Below are positions 23,395 to 33,998 of a DNA stretch of 64,000 nucleotides, in pieces. Under the pieces are notes generated by a model. It saw only the letters and a list, made by a program, of their open reading frames with translations, did not search any database and was not told the origin of the DNA. Every line of letters starts with the position of its first letter. Positions within the stretch are counted from its first letter, which is position 1. The position numbers and the translations under genes are program-made. The DNA comes from Sisyra terminalis (Eukaryota; Arthropoda; Insecta; Neuroptera; Sisyridae), in assembly GCA_958496175.1 (NCBI GenBank), contig OY292279.1:19282001-19346000 (forward strand), in the 5' to 3' direction.

Positions 23395-23600
23395 TTTTTT
23401 CCGTTGGATTTACCAGGATGGGGCTAGTTAAGTGTCACGGCTTATTGTGTTTCCTGGGTCCCTACTTCAACGAGTTAAAATCAAGCAGCTGGACGAATTT
23501 TAGCACCAAAGGTCCCATTAAGGCCTTTCTGATAATTTCAGTTCCACAGCTTTATATCCTCAGTTCTATTTCCCAATTGCATCAATTATTTAAAACCAAA
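23395..23600 (-). pseudogene. 3' end fragment of the same non-LTR element, longer copy
   Basis: On the minus strand it matches 18280-18400: GTTTCCTGGGTCC, AAGCAGCTGGACGAA and TGATAATTTCAGTTCC on the plus strand are the inverse of that region. The plus-strand open frame 23379-23648 is a shadow of this. Confidence 0.7.
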
Positions 23601-26134
23601 GTTTCCAGGCCTCTCGGCGGAAAAATTGAAGAAAAATGTTTTCGTTAGATCAGATATTAGATGGCTTATGGCTGATCCACAATTCATCGCAATCATGATG
23701 GACCCTTTAAGAGAAAGCTCGAGCTAAGAGAAATTTTTCTTTAAAGTTTTCCCTTTCAACTTGCAAACAAAAAGAAAACTACTTCAATATTCAATCAAAT
23801 TATTAATCTGATTGTTATATAAGTAAAATTTTAACAAATATCAAGATAACAATGTGAAATAAGGTCAATAGATCCAATTAGGGGATGATTTTCAGGGTTC
23901 AAATCAACGTGATTGAAACCTGAAACACGATATTTTTTGCATTAGTTCTCACCAACTCTTTCAATAGAAATCTTGTTACAACCTAGAAATTGTATCACCG
24001 ATTTAATCGAAAAGTGATTTGATGGAACTTTACCTTTTTCCCTCCCTCTTCAATAACCATGCGTCGATTTTATGATGTTTTATCCATGTAAATGTCGTTT
24101 TTGTCATTGAAATTTATTTATTTAGTTTTCCTTTTTTCCGACGCGGCTTAATGGTAGAAAAAGGAGCTTTTCTCGTTACGAAAATGAATTGCATTTGAAT
24201 GTGATTGAATTCCTTCGTCAATTCGAATTTTTATCCTCGGAAATAAAGAACAATTGTACCTTTATATCTTTTTTCTTGATTTTTCTGTGTTCGGCTTCAA
24301 TCTGGAAAAGTTCTAGAGCAAAAAATGTTCTGCCAACGTCATCAATGTGGAAATATGATGGAAATGTGATATTTTTGATTTGGGAGAATGAATTTGTATG
24401 CATCGGGAAAATTCAATTGGAATATGAAATATGTTTCGTATTTCTGTTGCAAGTTGCTGATATGAATGTAGGGTATGGAGTTTGAATGAGGAGTAAATGT
24501 TGAGGTAAGTCGAAACTTTTCGAATGAAAAGCCCGGGTAGGTGGGTGGTTAGGGCGTTTACGTGAGTTGGTAAATGAAGACGAGAATGGATGATTATGAG
24601 GATGTGGAGTCAATTTTCTAGACATTACCTTACTAGTTTTCAAAAAGTTTCATATTAAACTTTTTTACTTGTGTTGCTATTTGATAAATGAAATTGTCTG
24701 TCTGATATGTAACTTTATATCTGATTTACTTTATCATCAATGTTTTTTTTTTTAAATTGATGGATTTTGCCCCATATTGGGGAAATCACACACCTGTCCA
24801 TGATTCTATTAAAAGTATATTTTTATGAGTGTTTAAATTTTTTGCTATAAACTTTTCCATTAACTTTTTTGGTATAAAATAGGTTTTAACACTATTTTAA
24901 TTTTATGATGGGATGTACCAACCATGTTTACATCTTTAAACTTTTCTGAGCAGAAAATTCCAAAGTAAAATTTTTGAACTAAATTTATTAAATCATATTA
25001 AATTAATTCAATAACGCGTATTGCCATTGTAAGAAGCATGTAGTAAGAAAAAAAATTAATTTCATTTGATCTACTATCCAATAAACCAAAGACTTCAGAT
25101 TGAAAATTTATTACTTTCTTTTTATTTGTTAACATTTTTTTTATCTTTATTAACATTATTGTATTGACATGAGTATTAACATCATTTAAACAAACGGCAC
25201 TTAAATATGAACACTTAATGACATGACCCATAATCATTAAACTTTACACTTAAACGCATGGGCACATATTCAAATAAATTATATATCCGGTACACAAGAA
25301 TCGTTATTAAATTATTCCTGAACAAAATAATGATAAAATAACATTCAGAAATAATGTTTTCTTTCATAATTGTAGAGCTTCAAATTCCAATATTTATAGA
25401 AAAGCTTAAGCGTCTACTTAGCAAAGCATATAGATTTTCTAAAGAATATGCGAGTGATAATTTATTTTCCATAATACTTGAACGACAAAAATACACCAAA
25501 ATTTTTCGTAGTTGAAGTTTCAAAAGTTTAATGCTAATTTGATGAGCATAAAAAATAAACACTAAATAAAAATAGTATAGGTTACTTAAGAGTTAATAAT
25601 TGGTGCTATTTTTTTAAGTTTTTTGCTTAGTGACCGGTTGGTGTCCCGCGTGGTAGTATTTAATTTGAATTCGTAAGTGGATTTTCTTTCTTTGGAAATG
25701 ATACTTTATAATTATATGAACTAGACCACATTTCTTCGATATTCTCAAGTCCTTTCTTTCCTATCTTTATTTTTTTCCATAAATTTTCCCAACTTAATTA
25801 TATGATTTGTAATTATTCTTCCATCTTAGCCAACAGTAAAAGGTCAATGTCGACCGATTAGCAATTCATTGCCTTTATATCTAGTCTACTTAATTTTCTT
25901 GAAGGATACCCATGTCGATTGATCAATCGCTTTTTGACGGCCGATGAAAAACAGGGCATTGAGTGTATGAATTACACAATTGACAATTTCCTGAGAAGTT
26001 TATTGGCTTTTAATAAAAAAATATTTAAATTTTTATATTTAATTTTTAAAAGTTTTTAATGCTGAATGTTCTACAAATTACAAGTAGATCACTACAAACA
26101 ATAAGAATATGGCAAGGCAATTATAATATATAAC
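23601..26134. other. Stretch without recognised genes
   Basis: There is a modestly GC-richer patch at 24070-24620 with open frames on both strands and no domain I know. The remainder is AT-rich. Confidence 0.45.
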
Positions 26135-27516
26135 GAAGTTAATATTGTACGTTCCCCTTTGAAAAAATCTCCTGGGCATGATCTTTTAACTGCAGAAATT
26201 CTTCATCACCTTCCCAGAAAATCAATTGTCTATCTAACAACAATTAACAATGCAATTCTTCGCACAACGCACTTTCCAGCACAATGGAAATACTCTATTA
26301 TCATCCTCATTCCTAAGCCCAACAAGCCTATATCGGATCCATCATCTTACAGACCCATAAGCTTGCTCCCATTAATTTTCAAAAATCCTTGAAAAACTCC
26401 TTCTTAAAAAAATGACTCCTTATCTTGAAAGTAAAAACATCATTCCTTTCCACCAATTTGGTTTCAGGCTTCATCATTCTACAACTCAACAATGCTTCAG
26501 AGTTGTGGATGAAATATCATCAGCCCTCGAAAACAAATATTTTTGGCAAGGAGCATTTCTGGATGTTGCACAGGCTTTCGATAGAGTGTGGCATCCAGGA
26601 CTGTTATATAAGCTCAAAAAAGTCCTTCCCACTCAATACTACCTTTTCCTCAAGCCCTACCTCTCCAATAAATGTTTTAGAGTAGGTGCAACAACGAATT
26701 CTCTTCTATAACACAGATTCAAGCTGGTGTTCCTCAAGGTAGCATAGTGAGACCAGTACTTTACTGTATTTACACCACAGATATTCCTACACATCACAAA
26801 ACCATATTAACAACCTATGCTGATGATATAACAATCCTTTCCTCGGATCGTAACCTCCTTTAAGCTACAAAAAATTTACAACAGTACCTTGACCTTCTGA
26901 CAGTATGGTATGGAGCCAAAAATGAAAAATAAAAATAAACAAAGAAAAATGTGTAAATGTCACATTCACCCTCAATAAAAAATTTTTCCCACCATTATAC
27001 CTCGAAAACGAAATCTTAAAAAAATCATCAGATATTTGCTATCTAGGGTTTTACTCGGATAGCCATCTTATTTGAAATCCACACACCAGACAGAAAAAAC
27101 AGGAATTTAACAGACGTTACGGACTTTTACGTGGACTACTAGAACCCAAATCTACAAATAGTATGCACAATAAACTAACACTATACAAAGCAATATTATG
27201 ATTAATCTGGACGTATGGAGCAGAACTGTGGGGTTCCGCTAAACCTTCCAGTATACAACGAATCTAATCCTTTCAATCCAAATGTCTCCGAAGAATCCTC
27301 AACGCTCCCTATTATGTTCAAAATGAAACAATTTATAGAGACCTAAGTATCCCTTATATGGCCGAACTTGTATCACATATATTTCAAAAATTTCATGAAA
27401 AATTACACTACCATACAAACCCAGAAGTGTAAACGTTAGCATCATTACAACACCCAAAAAGCCCTCCACGTCGATTGAAAAGTCGATGGCCAAGGGATCA
27501 TCTTATTAATTCGTAG
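26135..27516 (+). pseudogene. Jockey-clade non-LTR retrotransposon, 5'-truncated reverse transcriptase ORF2
   Basis: The reading begins EVNIVRSPLKKSPGHDLLTA, then IPKPNKPISDPSSYRPISLL. A one-base insertion near 26386 shifts the frame to LLKKMTPYLESKNIIPFHQF with FLDVAQAFDRVWH (motif A, FLD..AFD). A second shift near 26705 leads to TQIQAGVPQGSIVRPVLY and TYADDITILSS, the YADD catalytic box. Stops follow near 26862. The C-terminus PPRRLKSRWPRDHLIN ends at TAG 27514-27516. The motif order and wording fit the Jockey clade. The APE endonuclease and ORF1 are missing. Frameshifts and stops make it non-functional, although the catalytic residues remain legible. Confidence 0.92.
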
Positions 27517-27705
27517 AGATTTTCAATAATGATTAGTGCCCCTCATCAAGTCCTCAAACCTGGTAGCTGTGATTTGAAATTCTTTTCGAGGTAAAATTCA
27601 CTTTATTTTTATTTACAAATTATCACTTTTGCTTATTGTATGTTTATTTATTGTACAGATTGCAAATTTATCTTTTATAATAGATATAAAAAAAATATTG
27701 TACGT

Positions 27706-27754
27706 TTGGAGCGCCTGAAGAAGCAATAAATCATTGCGAAACGTCGCGTTAAAC
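27706..27754 (+). ncRNA. Hammerhead-like motif downstream of the Jockey remnant (best-formed copy)
   Basis: Stem I 5' strand AGCGC (27710-27714), core CTGAAGA (27715-27721), extra A, stem II GCAAT/ATTGC (perfect 5 bp, 5-nt loop), GAAA (27738-27741), self-complementary ACGT (27741-27744), C at the cleavage position (27745), then GCGTT pairing with AGCGC (one G-U pair). Whether it belongs to the Jockey 3' UTR or to an unrelated Penelope-like fragment cannot be told from one copy. Confidence 0.6.
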
Positions 27755-29751
27755 AAAAAGTATTAACTCATTTACCCGTTCCAACAACTATCCTCTGAAA
27801 AAATAGTAAATTTACCATCAAAGAGTTGATACTTAAAAAAATATATTTTATTTTTAAAGCAAAAAATCTCTTCTGTAATAAATAATATTCAATTAAAGTC
27901 AACTAAACGTTTATAAATTGATAATTATCATTTCAGTAAAAACACATGAAATTTTGGTGGGAAAATGCATATAAGTCTTCATCCTCCCTCCATTTAAAAA
28001 ATTTTCATTTCTCCAAAACCAAAATTGTGGAGCTTGAAGAGTTTTTGAATGAGTTACGGGAAATTATTTAGAAGAATTGATTTCGAATTATTATCAGCTC
28101 CTTAATAGTTCTACAACTTTTTATATAGTAATATGTAACATAGTTATATAGCTTGTTGTATAATTATATACGGCTAAGAAACACTTTTAGTAAAAAATGT
28201 GTTCTGAGCAAATCAATGAATTTATTATGTCTAAATTTTTGCAAAAATGGAAGTTAAAAAAGAATTAAAATAATTGAAAAAGTTTGGCTCATAACACGAA
28301 AATCATTAAATTTATTACTCATTAGTCAATTTTGGATTTTTAGAAAAATTTGTATCTTTTTTTTCATGAATATTTTTATTTCTTTTTTCAAAAAAATTTT
28401 CATTAATATGCGCATTGAGTAATTAAACCCTCAGTATATATTCAATTGGCTCAATGTCAAAAAATCAACAAAAAGTCGCAAAAAAATTTGTCACATAATT
28501 TCAATTAGGCCAATTCGGTGAGTCACGCATTCCAGATAAAAAATGAGGATATTATTGTTGTTTATAACTCAGTAAGGGTGAGAAATTTTTGTAATCGAGT
28601 ACTTTCCAAAAACATTCCATTCCTCAACTCCTCAAACCCGTTCTCCATTGAAAAATGACAAATATTCAAAGTGCGGAGATAAAAACATAAAATACACATG
28701 GAAAATAAATATTGATTTATTCATTATCATAATTTCATTATTGCTATTCTCTCAGATACGTTTATTAATTAAAGCGTTGAAAATTGAGATAAACGTGTAA
28801 ATAATTTTGTAGACTTTACCTTAGAGAAATAATTTCTAATTGACACACTGAAGTCATTTATTTACCTCCCACATTAAAGTAAATAAGAAATGGAAAAATC
28901 AATAACCTTATTTATCTTATATGTGTTTCGATTTGTATTAAAACGTTAGCTTTTGTTTATAAAACGATAAATTTAATATGACTTTGGATGCTCTTGTTTC
29001 CCTCTCATGCAATTTAAGAAAGCTCTCTTCATTGACTTTGGCTGTTTTCCACCGAAGCTTGGCCATAACTTAGAACAGCAAATAGAGGAGTCTATTAAAT
29101 TTAAAAGGTCCATTAATTTTTATTATCACCAATAGTTAACAAATAGAAAAGAAGCAAAGAAATTACTCCAACATATACAATCGTATATTGTATTTATTAA
29201 GCTCGGGGAATTGGAGAGATACTATATGAGCTTTTGTCAAATAAATAAAGACGAACAGTTCAATGGGGGAAAAAAACTGAAAAATAACGAGGAAAACTTA
29301 TCAGCTTTCGTTTATTACTTGAGGGAGTGTTACTGAGCTTTTTTTATAAAAAAAAATATAATTAGAGTGTCGGAGACTGATAACGAAACATAATAATTTT
29401 TTGAAGAGCAAAAAAACAAAAAAAAAAATAGTGTTTTGTTTTTACGAAATAGTAATATAAGTAATTCAAAAAAATATTCATTAAAAGTTATAAAAAATAA
29501 ATAGTAGTTGTGATATTTTGAATTGTTTTGAATTGTATCAATAACAACTGCTACTTTTTTTTTTTGGTAATATGAAAGAATGCCTGCTTTTTTTCTTCGA
29601 TATATGTTACGAAAAGTGTGATGAATTGGATATAGTTATTAATTATCTATCATTATTAATAATTAATAATGATTTAAAGTCATGGAAAAAGAAAATATTT
29701 TAACCACTTTCGTCGGTGAAAGTAATCAATCGTTGGGGCTATCTATAACAG
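27755..29751. other. Stretch without recognised genes
   Basis: AT-rich sequence with many homopolymer runs. Nothing recognised. Confidence 0.5.
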
Positions 29752-29812
29752 GGGTGGGTAAACGGTCGATCGCGAAAAGGTCGACAATCGATCGCAGGCA
29801 TTTAGAATATTT
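29752..29812 (+). mobile_element. hAT-like left end
   Basis: CAGGGGTGGGTAAACGGTCG, followed by GATCGCGAAAAGGTCGACAA, has the CAGGGGTGGGNAAAC wording typical of hAT termini. I found no matching right end or target duplication, so the element is truncated or its other end is unrecognised. Confidence 0.5.
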
Positions 29813-31014
29813 TTTTTGGTTAATTCATTTTTTTTAATTCAAATTGTGTACTAAAATTTAGCAGATAATGAAACTTTAGTTTAAAATAAAACACTCATTT
29901 ATTCTACAACAGATATTACTCATTCTCAAATAGTGCTTCTAATATTTCCTTTTACTTATTCTCTTGTTAAGGGGTCACAGCTTCAAAAAATCGTTTTTTT
30001 TTTTATTATCTTATTAATTTTTAGAATATTTCCTAATTTTAAAAATTGATCTGCGTTATAGTTTCGGAAATACAGCCTTCCAAAGCTCAGTGCATCGTTG
30101 GTATATCTGTGTAACTCCTCGTTTATTGTCGTGTTTTTCTCGAAAACTACTCAATCGATTTTGATGAAATTTTACACAGGTCTTCAAAATATAATTAATA
30201 AGCATTTGGAGGAACCATTTTTTTTCAATTACAACTATTTAAAAAGCAAAAAATGTAGAGCTTTCACAGAAATTTGCATTTTTTTGTTAAAATGTTTACC
30301 GAAAATTCAATTTTTACTTTTTTTTGTCCTTCGTTCAAGTTCTAGTTTATGGTTTTAATTAAAATACGTATTTTCTTTCATTTCATTTCCACTTATTTTC
30401 ACGCATGATCCAGCCATGAGCTCTGTTGTCAACGCGGATATATCTTTTTTCCAAAAGGTCATCGGGAATGACGACGTAATGGCGTTTTAAATAATTTTCT
30501 ACAAAAATTTCAAAATTTTTTCATCAAATGTGTATCGTTTAAGACAGCAAAAAGTTTATATAAATTATTATATTTTGCGTATGAAAAAAAATAATTAAAA
30601 ATAGGCTTTTTTCCTCCGAGTAAACCCATGTAATCCTTTAAATATGTATTAATTTAACCCATTTAACTTAACCCTCCTTAATTTATCCCATCTTTTCAAG
30701 TCTATCGCGTATAATTAAGAAAAAATATTGTCGATCTAACCAGTATTAAGTTGGTTTACCCTTGGTCTTTAACCATAGATAGTATCGAATGAGATGATTA
30801 GGTTAGCTTTTTATGCAATTGGCAAAGTTTTACCAACGATGGAGTATTGAATTATTAAAACTGTAACTAGGTTAGACCAAAAAAAATAATTTTTATTTTT
30901 TTAAATTTATCATTCTAAAATATAATTGAGGATAAGAGGAAAAAATATGAAATTTTGAGCTCATTATATTGATATTTGATACGATGAGGTCAAACATCGC
31001 AATTTTTGAGTTTT
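29813..31014. other. Stretch without recognised genes
   Basis: AT-rich sequence. No exon or repeat supported. Confidence 0.45.
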
Positions 31015-31605
31015 CAATCTAAAGAATTATAAGCGTTATTAAACTTTCTACAAAAAAGGTCAAAATTTTTCGTTTGACCAATCATTTCTCTATAATTGAG
31101 CCTTGATCATTGATCTATTTTTGCTTTTTAATTTTCTAACATTGAAATTTTTTAAGTAGTAAACAAATTAATATTTAGAGAGTTTTTTATATATATTCAT
31201 AAAAATAAAGGAAATGAAATGGTCTACAAGAAGATATCCCAGAATTTTTGGTCTTTACATTTCTCAAAGTTATTCAAGATTAAAGTTGAATAATTTGCCC
31301 AAAATTTCTTTGAAAGTAGTTCAGTAAACAAAAAATGGTAACATACTTTTTTGTAGAGCATTTGATTTCCTTCATGAATATATAGATCTATATAATTGTT
31401 GACCTTAATAATGATTTGTTCATTAATTATAAAATTCCACAGTTAAAAAATCAAATCGCAAAATTAGGTCCAAGGTTCGACTATAAGGAAACGATTGGTC
31501 TGACGAAAACTTATTATAAGACATTTTTGTAGAGCATTCTATTTTCTTTAAGAATAAATCTTATTTAACGCTTTCAATGTGATAGTTCAAAAGTTTAAAA
31601 ATATT
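31015..31605. repeat. Decayed foldback element with nested inverted arms
   Basis: Outer arms: 31045-31110 (CTACAAAAAAGGTC ... GACCAATCATTTC) pairs with 31465-31540 (GAAACGATTGGTC ... GACATTTTTGTAG). Inner arms: 31188-31235 (TTCATAAAAATAAAGGAAATG) pairs with 31345-31390 (ATTTCCTTCATGAATATA). The similarity is partial, so it is old. No coding capacity. Confidence 0.6.
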
Positions 31606-31894
31606 TTTTTTGCCATCCTGAATAATATTTTAAATGTGTTTTTTTTTTAAAAAAATATTTTTTTGGTCCATCCTACTGTTCATTCTGTCAAAGCACAGAC
31701 CGGAAGACTTAGCTGCTATTGTAAATTTACAGATGGTGTTAAATTGTTTTCACATCCTTACTCTGAACAGAACAATATTAAATCGGAGGAAGATTATTTT
31801 AAAGAAATCAAATTAGATATTGGCAAATAAATAATGAGTTCTGGATTAGAATACAAAATCATCTTAAACAAAAAGAGAAAAGTACGACGTATAG

Positions 31895-32065
31895 ATTGAG
31901 ATCGATCCGTGGTTACTTTGTGACTCCTTACATAGCCGTTACGGAGTGGTCAAATACTACTTGATGATCAATGAGGTAGATTGCTTGGTAATTGATATAC
32001 GTATTTGGGCAATACGTTAGACCACAATATATATAGTATGAACAGTATAATTGTTCAAAGCAAGC
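31895..32065 (+). ncRNA. Hammerhead-like repeat, family 2, degraded copy
   Basis: The leader TTGAGATCGATCCGTGG and GTTACGGAGTGGTCAAA is followed by ACTTGATGATCA. The core has changed to ATGAGGT, stem II is GATTGC/GTAATT, and GATATACGTAT takes the place of GAAATACGTAT. It is followed by the ACAGTATAATTGTTCAAAG tail shared with 12255 and 41395. Not expected to be active. Confidence 0.5.
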
Positions 32066-32191
32066 GAAAAAAAACTAATTTGAATTGAAAAAAGCAGTCC
32101 TATATCCTTTTTTGTACCTTTAAAAAAGTTTCTATAAAATTTCATAAAAATCGGTTTTGTAGTTTAAAATAACTATTATAAAAACTAAGCC

Positions 32192-32360
32192 TAATAGTGG
32201 CCAAGTCAGGTGGCTGCTCCAAAACTGGTCGTTAGGTTCGATTTTCATATCAGGAAAATTTTTAATACTTCTTGATTTACGGTTTTTATTAATCCTAGAT
32301 TCGTTAAAAACCTTGGTTGTAAACTTATGAAGTGACTGTTAAATAACAAAATAAATATTA
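32192..32360 (+). mobile_element. tRNA-derived SINE, copy 3
   Basis: TAGTGGCCAAGTCAGGTGG head (A box damaged), TTAGGTTCGATT B box, ACGGTTTTTATTAATCCTAG body and GTTAAATAACAAAATAAATA tail. Confidence 0.75.
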
Positions 32361-32405
32361 AAAAATATTAAAAAAAAATTTCAATGCAAAATATTTTTAG
32401 AGTTG

Positions 32406-33998
32406 GGGGCATTCCATGATGACTGGTGGGACATTTGACTTTGAATTTTGACTAATTATGAGCTATAATTAGATGATTGAAACTAGTATAATCATAAAAT
32501 GTATCTCATATTATAGAAAAATAACCAATTAACAACATCACTTAATAAAAAAACCTTTTTTTTTCTTAGTTTCTTGTAATTGTCACTTGAATTAGTGTGA
32601 CTAGTGGGACACCAAAAAAGCCTTCTCTCTTACTATGGTGCTTTTAAAGACAAATTTCAGTTCGACTACTAAATTTCAATAGAGATTTTCTTCCTTCTAC
32701 TTTATTTATCTCACATTGTTTCATTTTCATCAAGTATTAGACTAATTACTTACGTAGAAGAAATTAAAAAAAAAAATATTGTAACTGGTGGGACAGGCAT
32801 TTGTGACCGGTGGGACAAGTACAAAATGTATAAAAAATTTTTTTCTTTAATAACACTTTAATATTTTTTCTATCTTTGTATTGTTATGTATTGTTTTGTA
32901 TTGTTAATTGGGCAACGTATTGGTGGAGATTTTTGATTTAAGGTAGAATTCAATTTATTTCTATACATTTATACATTTTCGGTAACACAAGAATATCGGT
33001 TAGACTTATTTTTTTTCTATAATTTCCGAATAAACATTAAATTAATTTTTATTCAATCATTATCCTTGAAGTCTCTGATGATGTTGCCGTCAAATAATAA
33101 CTAATGCTTTTATTGTCATCAGCTTTATGGTGTTTTCTAATGCATGGAATTTGTTTAATGTTTTGCCACTGTTTGTTAAGATGTGAATGATTTTTTTTTA
33201 ATATCATCTGCTCCAACAAAGAAAAAATGGAACTCATTGATACCTTTTAACACTAAATAGTCGTGGCAGTCTTTACTATTTTTAATTACTGCTTTTCTTA
33301 TCATAATAGCAGACCAAAGAGTTCGTTTTGCTATTGCTCCAATACCATCAACTGCTCCTTTACCATGACCAGAAGCAAAAAAAACAACTCCAATTCTATC
33401 CAATTCAAAAAAAAAAATTCATCATGTATTGGCTATAAGCTATAGTCCCACCAGTCACAATATTTGGTGGTACATATTCTAAAAGAACCTAGAGACTATT
33501 ATATAGACTTTTTAACAATCATAAGAAGTTTAAATTATTTCAGACATGTTTATTTTTACTTTTACCAAGAAAAAAAAATGAATTAGGACGGTTTGAGGTT
33601 AAAAAAACAACTTTTGTATCTTTTTGTGTGACTGGTGGGACATGTAATTATCTTCTATTCAAACACGAAATATACAAAAACTAACGTATCTTTTCGATTA
33701 AACAAATCGTAGTCCTTTTGTTTATAATGTTATTGTTCTTCTGAATACAATGCTAAACTTGCTGAAATTAATTAGATGGTTAAAACCAATGTTGCTAACA
33801 GGAACATTTGCCATGGATACATATACTAACTTGTACTCGAAAGTTAGCCAAACCAAAAAATCGATTTTTGATTGTTTAGAAAAAATTCTTTTGATATTAG
33901 TAAAATTTATACTTTTTATTATAAGTAAGGGCTAAATTTAAAATAATAAGAGGAATTATTAATTCCAAGTCAATTTCCTTTTTCTCATGGAATGCCCC
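32406..33998. mobile_element. 1.6-kb DNA transposon related to 983-1971, with remnant protein gene
   Basis: The ends are GGGGCATTCCATGATGAC and CATGGAATGCCCC. AGTTG lies at both outer edges (32401-32405 and 33999-34003), a 5-bp target duplication, or 4 bp if the left G belongs to the terminus. It is colinear with 983-1971 on both sides, but here an extra central part (about 33135-33790) contains minus-strand coding remains. The motif TGACTGGTGGGACA or close variants appears at about 32418, 32597, 32792, 32812 and 33627, and inverted near 33445. A 4-5-bp duplication occurs in several superfamilies, so I leave the class open. Confidence 0.85.
33176..33403 (-). pseudogene. Remnant protein-coding segment of the 1.6-kb transposon (probable transposase)
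   Basis: A 75-residue minus-strand frame reads DRIGVVFFASGHGKGAVDGI, then GAIAKRTLWSAIMIRKAVIK, then NSKDCHDYLVLKGINEFHFF. The G-H-G-K-G..DGIG...KR pattern looks like a conserved block of a family found in repeated form in invertebrate genomes. I read it as transposase because it sits inside a TIR element and is missing from the shorter relative at 983-1971. Continuation downstream (about 33237-33049) is in another frame, so the gene is broken. No start codon or catalytic triad can be defined. The exact family is unknown to me. Confidence 0.5.

Noticed and set aside
23379..23648. Plus-strand open frame of 89 codons
   Set aside because: Shadow of an inverted non-LTR 3' fragment that aligns to 18280-18400.
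27299..27493. Minus-strand open frame of 64 codons
   Set aside because: Antisense shadow of the Jockey ORF2 C-terminus.
29385..29400. CTGATAACGAAAC as a hammerhead core
   Set aside because: The spacing is far too short for stem II and the core lacks the required GA after CTGAN.
33263..33445. Plus-strand frame in the 1.6-kb transposon
   Set aside because: It is antisense to the more protein-like minus frame with GHGKG..DGIG.
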